NCBI GenBank assembly: GCA_010031735.1
Contig: RGZB01000011.1
Span: 1 to 53,868 of the forward strand
Length of the DNA stretch: 53,868 nt
DNA from: Pseudomonadota bacterium
GTDB taxonomy: Bacteria > Pseudomonadota > Alphaproteobacteria > Rickettsiales > RGZB01
Reading direction: 5' to 3'
Positions 25,377-33,464 of this stretch are shown in pieces (positions within the stretch are counted from its first letter, which is position 1; the number at the start of each line of letters is the position of its first letter). Below the pieces are notes generated by a model that worked only from the letters and a program-made list of their open reading frames with translations, did no database searches and had not been told where the DNA came from. The position numbers and the translations under genes are program-made.

Positions 25377-26426
25377 TTAACCAAGCTCGCGGCCTTCTTG
25401 CTGACGAAGCGCAGTATATACGGTGCTGAAGAGGGTATCTCGCCTGAACGTACTTTCCGGAAAATGTTCTGCAAGCAAAGTCTTTACGGCTGCAGAGAGA
25501 TGTTCTTCCTGTTTATATTTTGCTTTCAGCGTGGATGGCGTTGCATGTAGTTCGAAGGCTGCCACCAATTCATTGGTTAGTTTCTTTACTGCGTCATCGT
25601 TATCGATATGTTCGGCGACGATCGAGGTGATACGCTCTTTCAGGTGGTCTGCCTCTGCGCGGGTGCGGAGTTTGCTATAGCCATCGATGAAATCCATTAT
25701 CTTCATGTTCTGGATCGTCGGAGAGATCACGGGCGGAGAACGCTCGAATTCGTTCTGTATCACACGCAGATCCTGTGCCAGTCGTCTATAGAGTATGTCG
25801 GGATTCATGCCATCCGGCACTTCGAGATAGAGCACATCCGAGCCTGCCCACATAGCGCCGTAGCCGGGTATCTGACGCATGGTGGTGAATCCTTCGGCTC
25901 GGTATTTTGCTTGCAGATGGTTCATGAGGTAGAATGCCGGTATGGCTTTTTCCCGATCTGCCTCGCTACCAAAGGTATCATGTGTTCCATCTGCACGAAT
26001 GTTTTCTTGCGTAGCAGAGAATGGCTGCTGAGCAGCATCAAAACCGATGTAGTATTTAGCAGGTATACTGTGAGATTTTTGTGGCACCGAAAGTGATACT
26101 TCTATTTTCATCTCTACTTGCGTTTTATCGGGGCGCACGAATACCGTGCGTATATATTCGGAAATACTTCCCGCGGGATCGAACCGCAAGTCGCCTTTAC
26201 TGAAATCATCCTCCGGGGCGATCGGTTCACCCGAAAGATAGGTGCGCGGAGGTTGTGTCATGGCCGGAAGTTTTTCGAATACGTCCTTGGGTGCAGGAAT
26301 ATCATCATCCGTTAGGTTGAATATGGCGTCGTCTGCCTGGTTCCTGCGTGCAGAAGAAGAGAAGGTTGCGGCGATCTTGTCCCACATGCCTTTCCACCAC
26401 TCACCCCATCCGCTGAAGAATCCCAT
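25377..26426 (-). CDS. Hypothetical protein, paralogue of the upstream gene
   Basis: 349 residues, no family recognised. It starts with an amphipathic Trp/Gly-rich segment (MGFFSGWGEWWKGMWDKIA), then a linker, then a strand-rich region (EYIRTVFVRP, VEMKIEVSLSVP, KYYIGFDAAQQPF), a helix (FYLMNHLQAKYRAEGF) and a C-terminal helical domain (about 235-345). The same order of elements is found in the gene just upstream (26426-27325): IRVRI, TTVEIQVRLNQP, AVFVRAGLQNVDAAHRPIS, a helix ending KLEALGY, and a C-terminal helical part. The two are diverged tandem copies. Start and stop overlap in TAATG, so translation is coupled. Confidence 0.72.
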   Translation of the reverse strand: MGFFSGWGEWWKGMWDKIAATFSSSARRNQADDAIFNLTDDDIPAPKDVFEKLPAMTQPPRTYLSGEPIAPEDDFSKGDLRFDPAGSISEYIRTVFVRPDKTQVEMKIEVSLSVPQKSHSIPAKYYIGFDAAQQPFSATQENIRADGTHDTFGSEADREKAIPAFYLMNHLQAKYRAEGFTTMRQIPGYGAMWAGSDVLYLEVPDGMNPDILYRRLAQDLRVIQNEFERSPPVISPTIQNMKIMDFIDGYSKLRTRAEADHLKERITSIVAEHIDNDDAVKKLTNELVAAFELHATPSTLKAKYKQEEHLSAAVKTLLAEHFPESTFRRDTLFSTVYTALRQQEGRELG

Positions 26427-27325
26427 TAGCGCCGACCTACCTGCGGGAAGCGGACGATGGTCAGGAAATCCGCGATCGCACTGGTGGAGATGCGCTCCAT
26501 CTCAGGCCTATCCGGATGGTCCTTTAAGATAGGATGCTCCTCGAACAAATTGTATACGGCACGGCCGAGTTGGCCACCATCTTGGTAGCGCTCGACCTGT
26601 ACACCCGGATCGACGATCTGCGGCCTGCCCTGTGCTTCGAAGACGAGAATCAACCTTTCGGTGAGGTCCCTTAACGTGCTGCCTTCCATATCGAAACGCA
26701 TGAGATCGCCCGCGATGCGGTTGGTAAGACTGGTTTCGTGATCGGGATGCATCGCGATACGCCGGGCATGGTCGGTGCGGTAAAAGGCCTCGCCGATAAT
26801 ATGCTGTGTTGCGATAGGGGTGCGGCTTGCCTCGTTTTCGATGGCGCGGAGTACACCCACCACTTGCGTAAAGGCTTCATCGGCATAGAGCGCGCGGGGG
26901 TGGGTGAGCAGCATTTGGTTTTGACTAAAGGGAGCAACACCGGAATTGATCGATGCCTGATCAGGCATAACGAAGGCAATCTGGTATCCTAGGGCTTCGA
27001 GTTTTGCCCCCAAGATGCTTATGACATCCGCGGCTAAGGCAGTCTTACGCAAATCGGGCGTATCGGCGCGATTGTGAAGTTCATCGTTTCCCGAGATGGG
27101 GCGATGCGCGGCATCCACATTCTGCAAACCGGCACGTACGAACACGGCGTTCTTATACTCCGAACCCTGCGCGCGTTCATTCGGTTGGTTGAGCCGCACC
27201 TGGATCTCGACAGTTGTGAAGATAGGCTCTTCGCTGCCGGGTGGGTGGATACGCACTCGGATGAACTCCGCATGCTCCCGCACCGGAGGATGGAAGAACT
27301 GGCTGAAGGACTTTCGTATACCCAT
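26426..27325 (-). CDS. Hypothetical protein, first of a tandem paralogous pair
   Basis: 299 residues, no family recognised, no signal peptide. It starts MGIRKSFSQFFHPP, followed by strands FIRVRIHPPG and TTVEIQVRLNQP, AVFVRAGLQNV, a helix with DVISILGAKLEALGY, and a C-terminal helical half (LTNRIAGDLMRF, LRDLTERLILVFEAQG, LGRAVYNLFEEHP) that matches the layout of its neighbour. The promoter is a CtrA-type box with TATTCT only nine bases from the ATG and no Shine-Dalgarno, so a leaderless message is likely. Together with 25377-26426 it forms a two-gene unit. Function unknown. Confidence 0.72.
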   Translation of the reverse strand: MGIRKSFSQFFHPPVREHAEFIRVRIHPPGSEEPIFTTVEIQVRLNQPNERAQGSEYKNAVFVRAGLQNVDAAHRPISGNDELHNRADTPDLRKTALAADVISILGAKLEALGYQIAFVMPDQASINSGVAPFSQNQMLLTHPRALYADEAFTQVVGVLRAIENEASRTPIATQHIIGEAFYRTDHARRIAMHPDHETSLTNRIAGDLMRFDMEGSTLRDLTERLILVFEAQGRPQIVDPGVQVERYQDGGQLGRAVYNLFEEHPILKDHPDRPEMERISTSAIADFLTIVRFPQVGRR

Positions 27326-27334
27326 AGGCTTTTA

Positions 27335-27366
27335 AGAATAACAGTCCTTGATTAACAAATGGTTAA
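27335..27366 (-). promoter_or_regulatory. CtrA-type promoter of the tandem pair
   Basis: TTAA-N7-TTAA at 27352-27366; on the minus strand 11 bases, then TATTCT (27335-27340), nine bases before the ATG at 27325. Its inner 16 bases, TTAACCATTTGTTAAT, are identical to those of the box at 38955. Confidence 0.75.
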
Positions 27367-27375
27367 ACCATCTGG

Positions 27376-27418
27376 TTCCACTTTTAGGCTTGCGAAAAGG
27401 ATGATTGTTGCTTAAAGA
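27376..27418 (+). promoter_or_regulatory. Predicted argG promoter with upstream element
   Basis: TTGCGA (27390-27395), 17 bases, TAAAGA (27413-27418). Immediately upstream is TTCCACTTTT (27376-27385), which with GCTTGC is also found before atpH. The CtrA box for the divergent unit ends 9 bases upstream and might affect argG too. Confidence 0.55.
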
Positions 27419-27446
27419 GAGCGTTTCCAAACAAGAGGCACGCGCT

Positions 27447-28664
27447 ATGGCACAGAAAAAAACATCCTCCAAGGGCATCAAAAAAGTCGTTCTCGCGTAT
27501 TCCGGCGGGCTTGATACCTCCATTATCCTGCACTGGCTGAAAGAGCACTATAACTGCGAGATCGTGACGTTCACGGCGGATCTCGGCCAAGGGGGTGAAC
27601 TCGAATCCGCGCGCCGCAAAGCCAAACGCATGGGTATCAAAGAAATCTATATCGAGGACCTCCGCGAAGAATTCGTGCGTGATTACGTGTTCCCGATGTT
27701 CCGCGCCAACACCGTATATGAAGGCCAATACCTGCTCGGTACCTCCATCGCCCGGCCGCTGATCGCCAAACGCCAAGTGGAAATCGCGATTGAAACCGGT
27801 GCCGACGCGGTATCGCACGGTGCTACCGGTAAGGGTAACGACCAGGTGCGTTTCGAACTCGGCTATTATGCCCTGAAACCGGACATCAAAATCATCGCGC
27901 CGTGGCGCGAATGGGACCTCGCTTCCCGTACCCGTCTGCTGCAATATGCACGCGAACGCCAGATCGAGATCCCGCGCGATAAAGAGAACGAGCCGCCGTA
28001 TTCAACGGATGCGAACCTGCTCCACATCTCCTATGAAGGCCGCGTGCTCGAGGATCCGTGGAAAGCGCCGCCGGAAGATATGTTCACCCGTTCCGTCTCT
28101 CCGGAGAAAGCGCCGAACAAACCCGAGGTCATCGAAATCGATTTCGCCAAAGGCGATCCGGTCGCGATCAACGGCAAGAAACTCTCGCCGGCCGCACTCC
28201 TCACCAAACTCAATGAACTGGGTGGCAAACACGGTATCGGTCGCTTGGACATCGTCGAGAACCGGTATGTCGGCATGAAATCCCGTGGTGTCTATGAAAC
28301 GCCGGGTGGTACGATCCTCTTGGACGCACACCGTGCGATCGAAAGCATCACGCTCGACCGTGAAGCGATGCACCTGAAAGACGAGCTGATGCCTAGGTAC
28401 GCGAAACTCATCTACAACGGTTACTGGTGGTCACCGGAACGTCGTATGCTGCAATCCGCGATCGATCTTTCACAGGCCAATGTCACCGGTACGGTACGTC
28501 TGAAACTCTACAAAGGCGGCATCACCGTGCTTGGCCGTAAATCACCGAAGAGCATCTACAGCCAAGAGCATGTGACGTTCGAGGAAGATTCCGTTTACGA
28601 TCAACGGGATGCACAGGGTTTCATCAAATTGAATGCCCTCCGTCTGCGCCTTGCCCGTAAATAG
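27447..28664 (+). CDS. argG: Argininosuccinate synthase
   Basis: 405 residues, typical length. It joins citrulline and aspartate using ATP, the penultimate step of arginine synthesis. The ATP-pyrophosphatase P-loop is AYSGGLDTS (about 16-24). [15 protein letters not shown] and the C-terminal [15 protein letters not shown] are conserved. The start at 27447 is chosen because AAGAGG lies about 9 bases upstream and the conserved domain begins soon after; an in-frame start 42 bases upstream adds a poorly conserved extension. It is a single-gene unit here; argH is not adjacent. Confidence 0.97.
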   Translation: MAQKKTSSKGIKKVVLAYSGGLDTSIILHWLKEHYNCEIVTFTADLGQGGELESARRKAKRMGIKEIYIEDLREEFVRDYVFPMFRANTVYEGQYLLGTSIARPLIAKRQVEIAIETGADAVSHGATGKGNDQVRFELGYYALKPDIKIIAPWREWDLASRTRLLQYARERQIEIPRDKENEPPYSTDANLLHISYEGRVLEDPWKAPPEDMFTRSVSPEKAPNKPEVIEIDFAKGDPVAINGKKLSPAALLTKLNELGGKHGIGRLDIVENRYVGMKSRGVYETPGGTILLDAHRAIESITLDREAMHLKDELMPRYAKLIYNGYWWSPERRMLQSAIDLSQANVTGTVRLKLYKGGITVLGRKSPKSIYSQEHVTFEEDSVYDQRDAQGFIKLNALRLRLARK

Positions 28665-28684
28665 TTGAAAAGGACGATTCTACG

Positions 28685-28716
28685 CTAACCAATCGTTAAC
28701 CTTTACACTCTATACT
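28685..28716 (+). promoter_or_regulatory. CtrA-type promoter of the paralogue triplet
   Basis: CTAA-N7-TTAAC (28685-28699), one mismatch to the box consensus, then 11 bases and TATACT (28711-28716). The gene at 28743 starts about 20 bases after the expected transcription start. Confidence 0.68.
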
Positions 28717-28742
28717 GTAAGCATAATTTACGTGTAGACGGT

Positions 28743-29327
28743 ATGGCAACGAACGGTCGTTTAGCGGGAGAAAAGCAAAAGGTGCTCACGCACCTCCGGC
28801 TTCTGCTTGACCGCAATGCGGAGGGAGTTACGGCTCCAGATGCTCCGCCCACCTCTTCGGTCACCCGCCATGACGGATGGTTCGAGATCGATGCCGAATC
28901 TCCTCGGATGCGTTATGCGCATGTGGCGCCTGAAATCTTGGTACGAGCGCTTGCACACCTTCTCGATATCGAATTCGTCGAAGGTGAAAGACTCCATCGT
29001 CGTATCGAGGATCATGAACGCACAGCAGAATGCGAACCCGAAGATGCGCGTCTTTATGTCATCTCCCATGGAGCAATGGCGCTCGACATGCGCCCGACGC
29101 CGGGCGGGACACGGACGCAAATCTATCTACCGGACAGCTTGTTCACGAGCCCGTTTGCCATCGAAGCGTTGACGGAAGTAAGTTGCGCAGCGCTCGATGC
29201 TGCAGTGGATCGTATCGCACACTGGACCAAACATCACCCGCATGAAGAGTGGACGGAGCGTCGCGCTAAACGGGGTGAAAGAGGCGCTACGTCGCGTGGT
29301 GGTGACAACCCCCCGTTTATTAGGTAG
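28743..29327 (+). CDS. Hypothetical protein, paralogue triplet member 1
   Basis: 194 residues, no family recognised, no signal peptide. N-terminal helix VLTHLRLLLDRNAEG, then a linker, the motif DGWFEIDAESPR, a helix ILVRALAHLLDIEF, a charged helix, and a strand TQIYLPDSLFTSP. The same order and motifs (L..LLDR, [WG]FEI, helix ending in a hydrophobic pair, IYLP/ILVS/LIIP strand) recur in the next two genes, so the three are diverged tandem duplicates. The last 30 residues are basic and Gly-rich. Six bases plus a Shine-Dalgarno separate it from member 2. Function unknown. Confidence 0.72.
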   Translation: MATNGRLAGEKQKVLTHLRLLLDRNAEGVTAPDAPPTSSVTRHDGWFEIDAESPRMRYAHVAPEILVRALAHLLDIEFVEGERLHRRIEDHERTAECEPEDARLYVISHGAMALDMRPTPGGTRTQIYLPDSLFTSPFAIEALTEVSCAALDAAVDRIAHWTKHHPHEEWTERRAKRGERGATSRGGDNPPFIR

Positions 29328-29336
29328 GGGCGCTTG

Positions 29337-29948
29337 ATGCAAATAAACAAACACGTCCTCTTGAAATTACGCGAACTGCTCGACAGGGCGGATTCACCGC
29401 TTGATATCTATCTTCCGCAGGTGATGGATGGGTCGGTAAAGGACCGGACGAAACTCGAACATGACACAGCGCTCGGTATAGAAGACCTGCGCCCAGTAGG
29501 TCAGCTGCGGTCTTCGGTGGGCCGCACCGATAATTGGTTTGAAATTCATCCCACCTCTCCGTATTGCCGGCATCGATTGGAAAATCCACTGGTGGTAGCG
29601 GGGGCCTTGTGCACCCTGCTTCACGTATTTTTGTCGCACGACCAAGCTTTGAAAGAAGTGATTGCCGGGCATGCAGCAGCGTTAGGTATCTCGCTTGAAC
29701 AAGCGCGCGTCGATGAGATCGGACTACGTACTAACATGGGTGCGATCATGCTCGAGACCACCAATATGCAAGGTCAAACCCGCGCACTTCCGAAGATCCT
29801 GGTGAGCGAACGTCTCTTCATGACCGAGACGGAAAAAGAAACCGATGCATACAGGCGATTGATGAACATCACGCCGCTCGAGATGGTGAATACGGTGGAG
29901 GGCTTGAGGGCTCGCTTCAAAGGCAGGCCGGAAAGAGGGCAAGGATAA
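29337..29948 (+). CDS. Hypothetical protein, paralogue triplet member 2
   Basis: 203 residues, no family recognised. The ATG at 29337 is preferred to the TTG at 29334 because AGGGG lies six bases before it. It has VLLKLRELLDRADSP, TDNWFEIHPTSPY, the helix VVAGALCTLLHVFLSH, a helix KEVIAGHAAALGISLEQARV and the strand PKILVSERLFMTE, in the same order as its neighbours. It ends in an Arg/Gly-rich tail. Its stop overlaps the next start as TAATG, so translation is coupled to member 3. Function unknown. Confidence 0.72.
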   Translation: MQINKHVLLKLRELLDRADSPLDIYLPQVMDGSVKDRTKLEHDTALGIEDLRPVGQLRSSVGRTDNWFEIHPTSPYCRHRLENPLVVAGALCTLLHVFLSHDQALKEVIAGHAAALGISLEQARVDEIGLRTNMGAIMLETTNMQGQTRALPKILVSERLFMTETEKETDAYRRLMNITPLEMVNTVEGLRARFKGRPERGQG

Positions 29949-30616
29949 TGCCGCTACTCACACCCTACATACGCATCTTCGAGAAGCTGAGCGAATTGTT
30001 CGATCGCGAGCCCGTGAAATTCAATCCCGATGGCAGGCCGGATCCTGGGATGAACGAGCCACTCGACCCGACCGACACCTCGCTTCCGTTTGATTTATCG
30101 GAAGACCATGTGCGCGCAAAAGAGCTGAACAGTGTACTGATAGGTCCCTATGTCGCGGGTGATGAACCGGATATCATCGTCGGCTACAACCCCAACCATG
30201 CAGACGATGACCAAAGCACGGTTTCCTGCCGTGACTACGGATTCGAGATACATCTCCGGCGACCTTGTTCTGAATTGAACGGTTACCCCGCAGAGGCCAT
30301 CGGATATGCACTCGCCAACCAACTTGGCATACCGTTCCGCACCTCAGCGGAACTCGATCAGATGATAAGGGATCAAAGGATGCTCCGCGGCAACATCAAT
30401 GCGAGCCAGGCACGGCTGGAGTTGTTCGAGGCAGAGTGTGCCATCCTTCAGCATGAACGTCAGGCGGGCGTGCTCATCATACCCGATGTGGTGGTGCAAC
30501 ACGTGCTCTATGCCGATAATCGTCTGCACACGATCGATCGCGCAGAATTCATCCGCTCCGTAGGACAACGTGCGCAAGAGATGAGAGATACGCGCGGTGG
30601 GCCGTTCGTCGGCTAA
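29948..30616 (+). CDS. Hypothetical protein, paralogue triplet member 3
   Basis: 222 residues, no family recognised. It begins IRIFEKLSELFDREP, has a longer Pro/Asp-rich insertion (about 25-50), then CRDYGFEIHLRRPC, the helix AIGYALANQLGIPF, ELDQMIRDQRMLRGNINASQ and strand GVLIIPDVVVQHVL, matching members 1 and 2 in layout though with low identity. AAGGA precedes the start, which overlaps the previous stop by one base. The gap to the J-domain gene is 43 bases with no terminator seen, so read-through into that gene is likely. Function unknown. Confidence 0.72.
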   Translation: MPLLTPYIRIFEKLSELFDREPVKFNPDGRPDPGMNEPLDPTDTSLPFDLSEDHVRAKELNSVLIGPYVAGDEPDIIVGYNPNHADDDQSTVSCRDYGFEIHLRRPCSELNGYPAEAIGYALANQLGIPFRTSAELDQMIRDQRMLRGNINASQARLELFEAECAILQHERQAGVLIIPDVVVQHVLYADNRLHTIDRAEFIRSVGQRAQEMRDTRGGPFVG

Positions 30617-30659
30617 GTCCTGCATTGAAAAAGGCAGACGACTACCGCATAATCGGTGG

Positions 30660-31244
30660 ATGCAGCAGAAACGGAACCGCAAGAAATCCAAGAAGCAAGA
30701 GCCTAAACCCACCCATCCGTGTGAATGGGAAGGATGTACGCTCATGGGGGAATTCCGTGCCCCGAAAACCCGGGTACGCGATGACGGTACGCGTCCGGAA
30801 TATTATTGGTTCTGCTTAGAGCATGTGCGCGAATACAACGCCAAATGGGATTATTTCAAAGGACTGACGGAAGCCGAAGCCCTCCATTTCCAAAAAGAAG
30901 CGGTGCACGGGCATCGCCCGACCTGGAAGACGACCGACCGTGTGGCAAAGAACGTGCAGAAATTGCGCGAGGCAGTGGAGCGTTTCAGTGGCGGCTTCAG
31001 CCACTTCGGAACGCAGAAAAAAGAACGCAGTGAAAGTCGGCCGATCTCGAGCGAAGAAAAGCGATCGATGGAAACCCTCGGGCTTTCCTATCCGGTGACG
31101 CTTAAGGAAATCAAACGGCGCTATAAAGAACTCGTGAAGCAATATCATCCGGATCTAAGCGAAGATAAAGCGCACGCGGAAGAGCGTTTCAAAGATATCA
31201 GCCAGGCTTATCACTATCTCGCCAAATCCGGATTGTTCCAGTAG
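30660..31244 (+). CDS. J-domain protein with N-terminal zinc-finger-like motif (cobS-linked)
   Basis: 194 residues. The N-terminus is strongly basic (KRNRKKSKKQEPKP), followed by CEWEGC...YYWFCLEHVREYN, where the C-x4-C and C-x2-H spacing suggests a zinc site. The C-terminal 70 residues are a J domain with the HPD tripeptide (KQYHPDLSED), which stimulates DnaK ATPase. This architecture and its place before cobS and cobT are conserved in alphaproteobacteria. Here an acyltransferase gene has come between it and cobS. The ATG at 30660 is chosen since the longer frame overlaps the previous gene; its Shine-Dalgarno (GGTGG) is poor. Confidence 0.85.
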   Translation: MQQKRNRKKSKKQEPKPTHPCEWEGCTLMGEFRAPKTRVRDDGTRPEYYWFCLEHVREYNAKWDYFKGLTEAEALHFQKEAVHGHRPTWKTTDRVAKNVQKLREAVERFSGGFSHFGTQKKERSESRPISSEEKRSMETLGLSYPVTLKEIKRRYKELVKQYHPDLSEDKAHAEERFKDISQAYHYLAKSGLFQ

Positions 31245-31250
31245 GAAGCG

Positions 31251-32348
31251 ATGCAAAAGAACCCCTCCTCGTTCATCCGTACACTCACACCACCGCGCGG
31301 TATCGCCGCACTCGGTGTGCTGGCACTGCACATCACTTCGACAGAAGCGGCCATCAGCTATCCGCCGTTCGTTAAGAACCTTTACCTGTGCGTGGACTTT
31401 TTCTTTATCTTAAGCGGCTTCATCCTGATGCATGCCTACTCCGGCCAGTTCAGGCATTCCGTAAAGAAAAATGCCTACAAGAAATTCATGATCGCACGCT
31501 TTGCGCGCATCTATCCGCTGCATTTGACCGGAATCGCCCTGATAATGGGAATGGAGATATTGCGTATAGCCTTCATTCGGGCCGGCTATATGAGTACGAG
31601 CGGGCGCGAGGCTTTTACCAATATGTACGATCTTAAATATCTGCCGCTGCAGCTGACATTCATGCAGGACTGGACATATAGCAGCGCGCTCAGTTGGAAT
31701 GGTCCTAGCTGGTCGATTGCCTGCGAATGGCTGGTGTACATGATCTTTCCCTTCACCGTGGCATTCATCCATACATCCAAAGACTGGATGCGCCTGGCTG
31801 CCATGGTGCTGATTATCGGTGGGTATTATGCACTCTGCATGTACCATCCCGAACATAGTCTCGATATCGTCTACGGGTATTCGCTACTGCGTACGGCACT
31901 CGGCTTCTTTCTCGGGACGATCCTATATTGCTATTACCGCGATGCACGCTTCAGCATCCTGCACAGCGACACCGTGCTTGCGGGAATCATGGCTTTCTCC
32001 TTTTGGTCATTATGGCACGGGTATGACGTGCTGACAGTATGTCTTCTGGCATTGATCGTTTTCGGTTTAAGTGCAAATAAAGGCATCTGCCACCGTATCT
32101 GCGAGACCCAGCCGGCCCTTTTTCTGGGCAATATCTCCTTTGCGATTTACATGGTGCACTGGCCGGTTATCCTTCTGGTTGCACAATTAGGTCGCCTGTT
32201 TTTTCATGTCGAACCTAAAGATTTTTCGCCATATCAAGCCTATATCTTCATAGTAGCCGCCTTCAGCATCACGCTGATACTCGCCGGGCTCGCCTACCAC
32301 CTGATTGAGATGCCGACACGAAACTATTTACGTAAAAGATTTGCGTAG
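31251..32348 (+). CDS. Acyltransferase family 3 membrane protein (OafA/YrhL-like)
   Basis: 365 residues, about ten membrane helices. It has the family's N-terminal pattern with arginine then histidine around the first helix (TPPRGIAALGVLALH), FFFILSGFILMHAYS, RFARIYPLHL, and WSIACEWLVY. Such enzymes acetylate or otherwise acylate sugars of surface polysaccharides or lipids at the inner membrane; the substrate cannot be told. It lies six bases after the J-domain gene and 75 before cobS on the same strand, splitting a pair that is usually adjacent. Its codon use is somewhat less biased than that of cobS, compatible with later insertion. Confidence 0.88.
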   Translation: MQKNPSSFIRTLTPPRGIAALGVLALHITSTEAAISYPPFVKNLYLCVDFFFILSGFILMHAYSGQFRHSVKKNAYKKFMIARFARIYPLHLTGIALIMGMEILRIAFIRAGYMSTSGREAFTNMYDLKYLPLQLTFMQDWTYSSALSWNGPSWSIACEWLVYMIFPFTVAFIHTSKDWMRLAAMVLIIGGYYALCMYHPEHSLDIVYGYSLLRTALGFFLGTILYCYYRDARFSILHSDTVLAGIMAFSFWSLWHGYDVLTVCLLALIVFGLSANKGICHRICETQPALFLGNISFAIYMVHWPVILLVAQLGRLFFHVEPKDFSPYQAYIFIVAAFSITLILAGLAYHLIEMPTRNYLRKRFA

Positions 32349-32423
32349 GGCTTGCCCTCACTCCCGCTTGGGATTATGAAGGAAGCGTGCGGCGTACAAG
32401 AGAAGGCCGCGGTAAGGGATCAT

Positions 32424-33461
32424 ATGACAAAGAAGCCAACCAAAAACGACAGTAAATCATCTTCCGGTTCTGAGAGGGCGCATGCGGATAAAGGTAGCGC
32501 CAGAACGGTAAAACTTTCCGTACAGGACATCTTCGGTTTCCCGAGTAACCTGCAGGTGGAAGGCTTTGCGGAACGTACGGAGTTCGTACCGGAGATCGAC
32601 GAGGCCTATCACTTCGATCCGGAGACGACGCTTGCGATCCTGGCCGGGTTTAACCACGATCGCCGTGTGCTCATCCAGGGCTTCCATGGCACCGGTAAAT
32701 CGAGCCATATCGAACAAGTGGCGGCGCGCCTCAACTGGCCCCTGATCCGTATCAACCTAGACGGCCATGTCAGCCGTATCGACCTGATCGGTAAGGATGC
32801 GATCGTGCTCGAGGAAGGGAAGCAAGTCACTAAATTCCGCGAAGGCTTCCTGCCGTGGGCGATGATCCATGGGGCGGCGGTCGTATTCGATGAGTACGAT
32901 GCCGGACGCCCGGACGTGATGTTCGTGATCCAGCGTCTGATGGAATCGAACGGCAAACTGACGCTCACCGACCAGAACCGTGTGATCCATCCGCATCCGG
33001 CGTTCCGCCTGTTCGCGACTGCGAACACGATCGGCCTGGGCGATGCAAGCGGCCTCTATCACGGTACCAACCCCGTGAACCAAGGCCAGATGGATCGTTG
33101 GAACATCGTGGTGAAACTGAACTATCTGCCGGCGGCGGAAGAAGAGAAGATCGTGCTCAAGAAAGCACCAAGCATGGACAACAAAAATGGCCGTGTGCAG
33201 GTGAGGTCGATGGTGGCACTCGCGGCGCTTACGCGTGAAGGTTTTGCGGCGGGCGATATCTCGACAGTGATGTCGCCGCGTACGGTGATGAGCTGGGCGG
33301 ATAACTACCAGATCTTCGGCGACATGGAAAAGTCCTTCCGCATGACGTTCATGAATAAATGCGATGAAGCGGAATACCCGGTGATCGCGGAATATTATCA
33401 GCGCTGTTTCGGTACCGCGATGCCGGAACTGCCGAAACCGGCTGCAGGCGGACGTATATAA
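32424..33461 (+). CDS. cobS: Cobaltochelatase subunit CobS (MoxR-type AAA+ ATPase)
   Basis: 345 residues. The AAA+ domain has Walker A GFHGTGKSS (86-94) and Walker B VVFDEYD (153-159), with FATANTIGLGD as sensor-1 region. With CobT it forms a chaperone-like complex that drives cobalt insertion by CobN in aerobic B12 synthesis. No cobN or other cobalamin gene is in the window, and CobST pairs are widespread in non-producers, so the actual role may differ. ATG at 32424 is chosen for AAGGG seven bases upstream; an in-frame TTG 72 bases earlier is unlikely. cobT follows after three bases. Confidence 0.93.
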   Translation: MTKKPTKNDSKSSSGSERAHADKGSARTVKLSVQDIFGFPSNLQVEGFAERTEFVPEIDEAYHFDPETTLAILAGFNHDRRVLIQGFHGTGKSSHIEQVAARLNWPLIRINLDGHVSRIDLIGKDAIVLEEGKQVTKFREGFLPWAMIHGAAVVFDEYDAGRPDVMFVIQRLMESNGKLTLTDQNRVIHPHPAFRLFATANTIGLGDASGLYHGTNPVNQGQMDRWNIVVKLNYLPAAEEEKIVLKKAPSMDNKNGRVQVRSMVALAALTREGFAAGDISTVMSPRTVMSWADNYQIFGDMEKSFRMTFMNKCDEAEYPVIAEYYQRCFGTAMPELPKPAAGGRI

Positions 33462-33464
33462 ACC

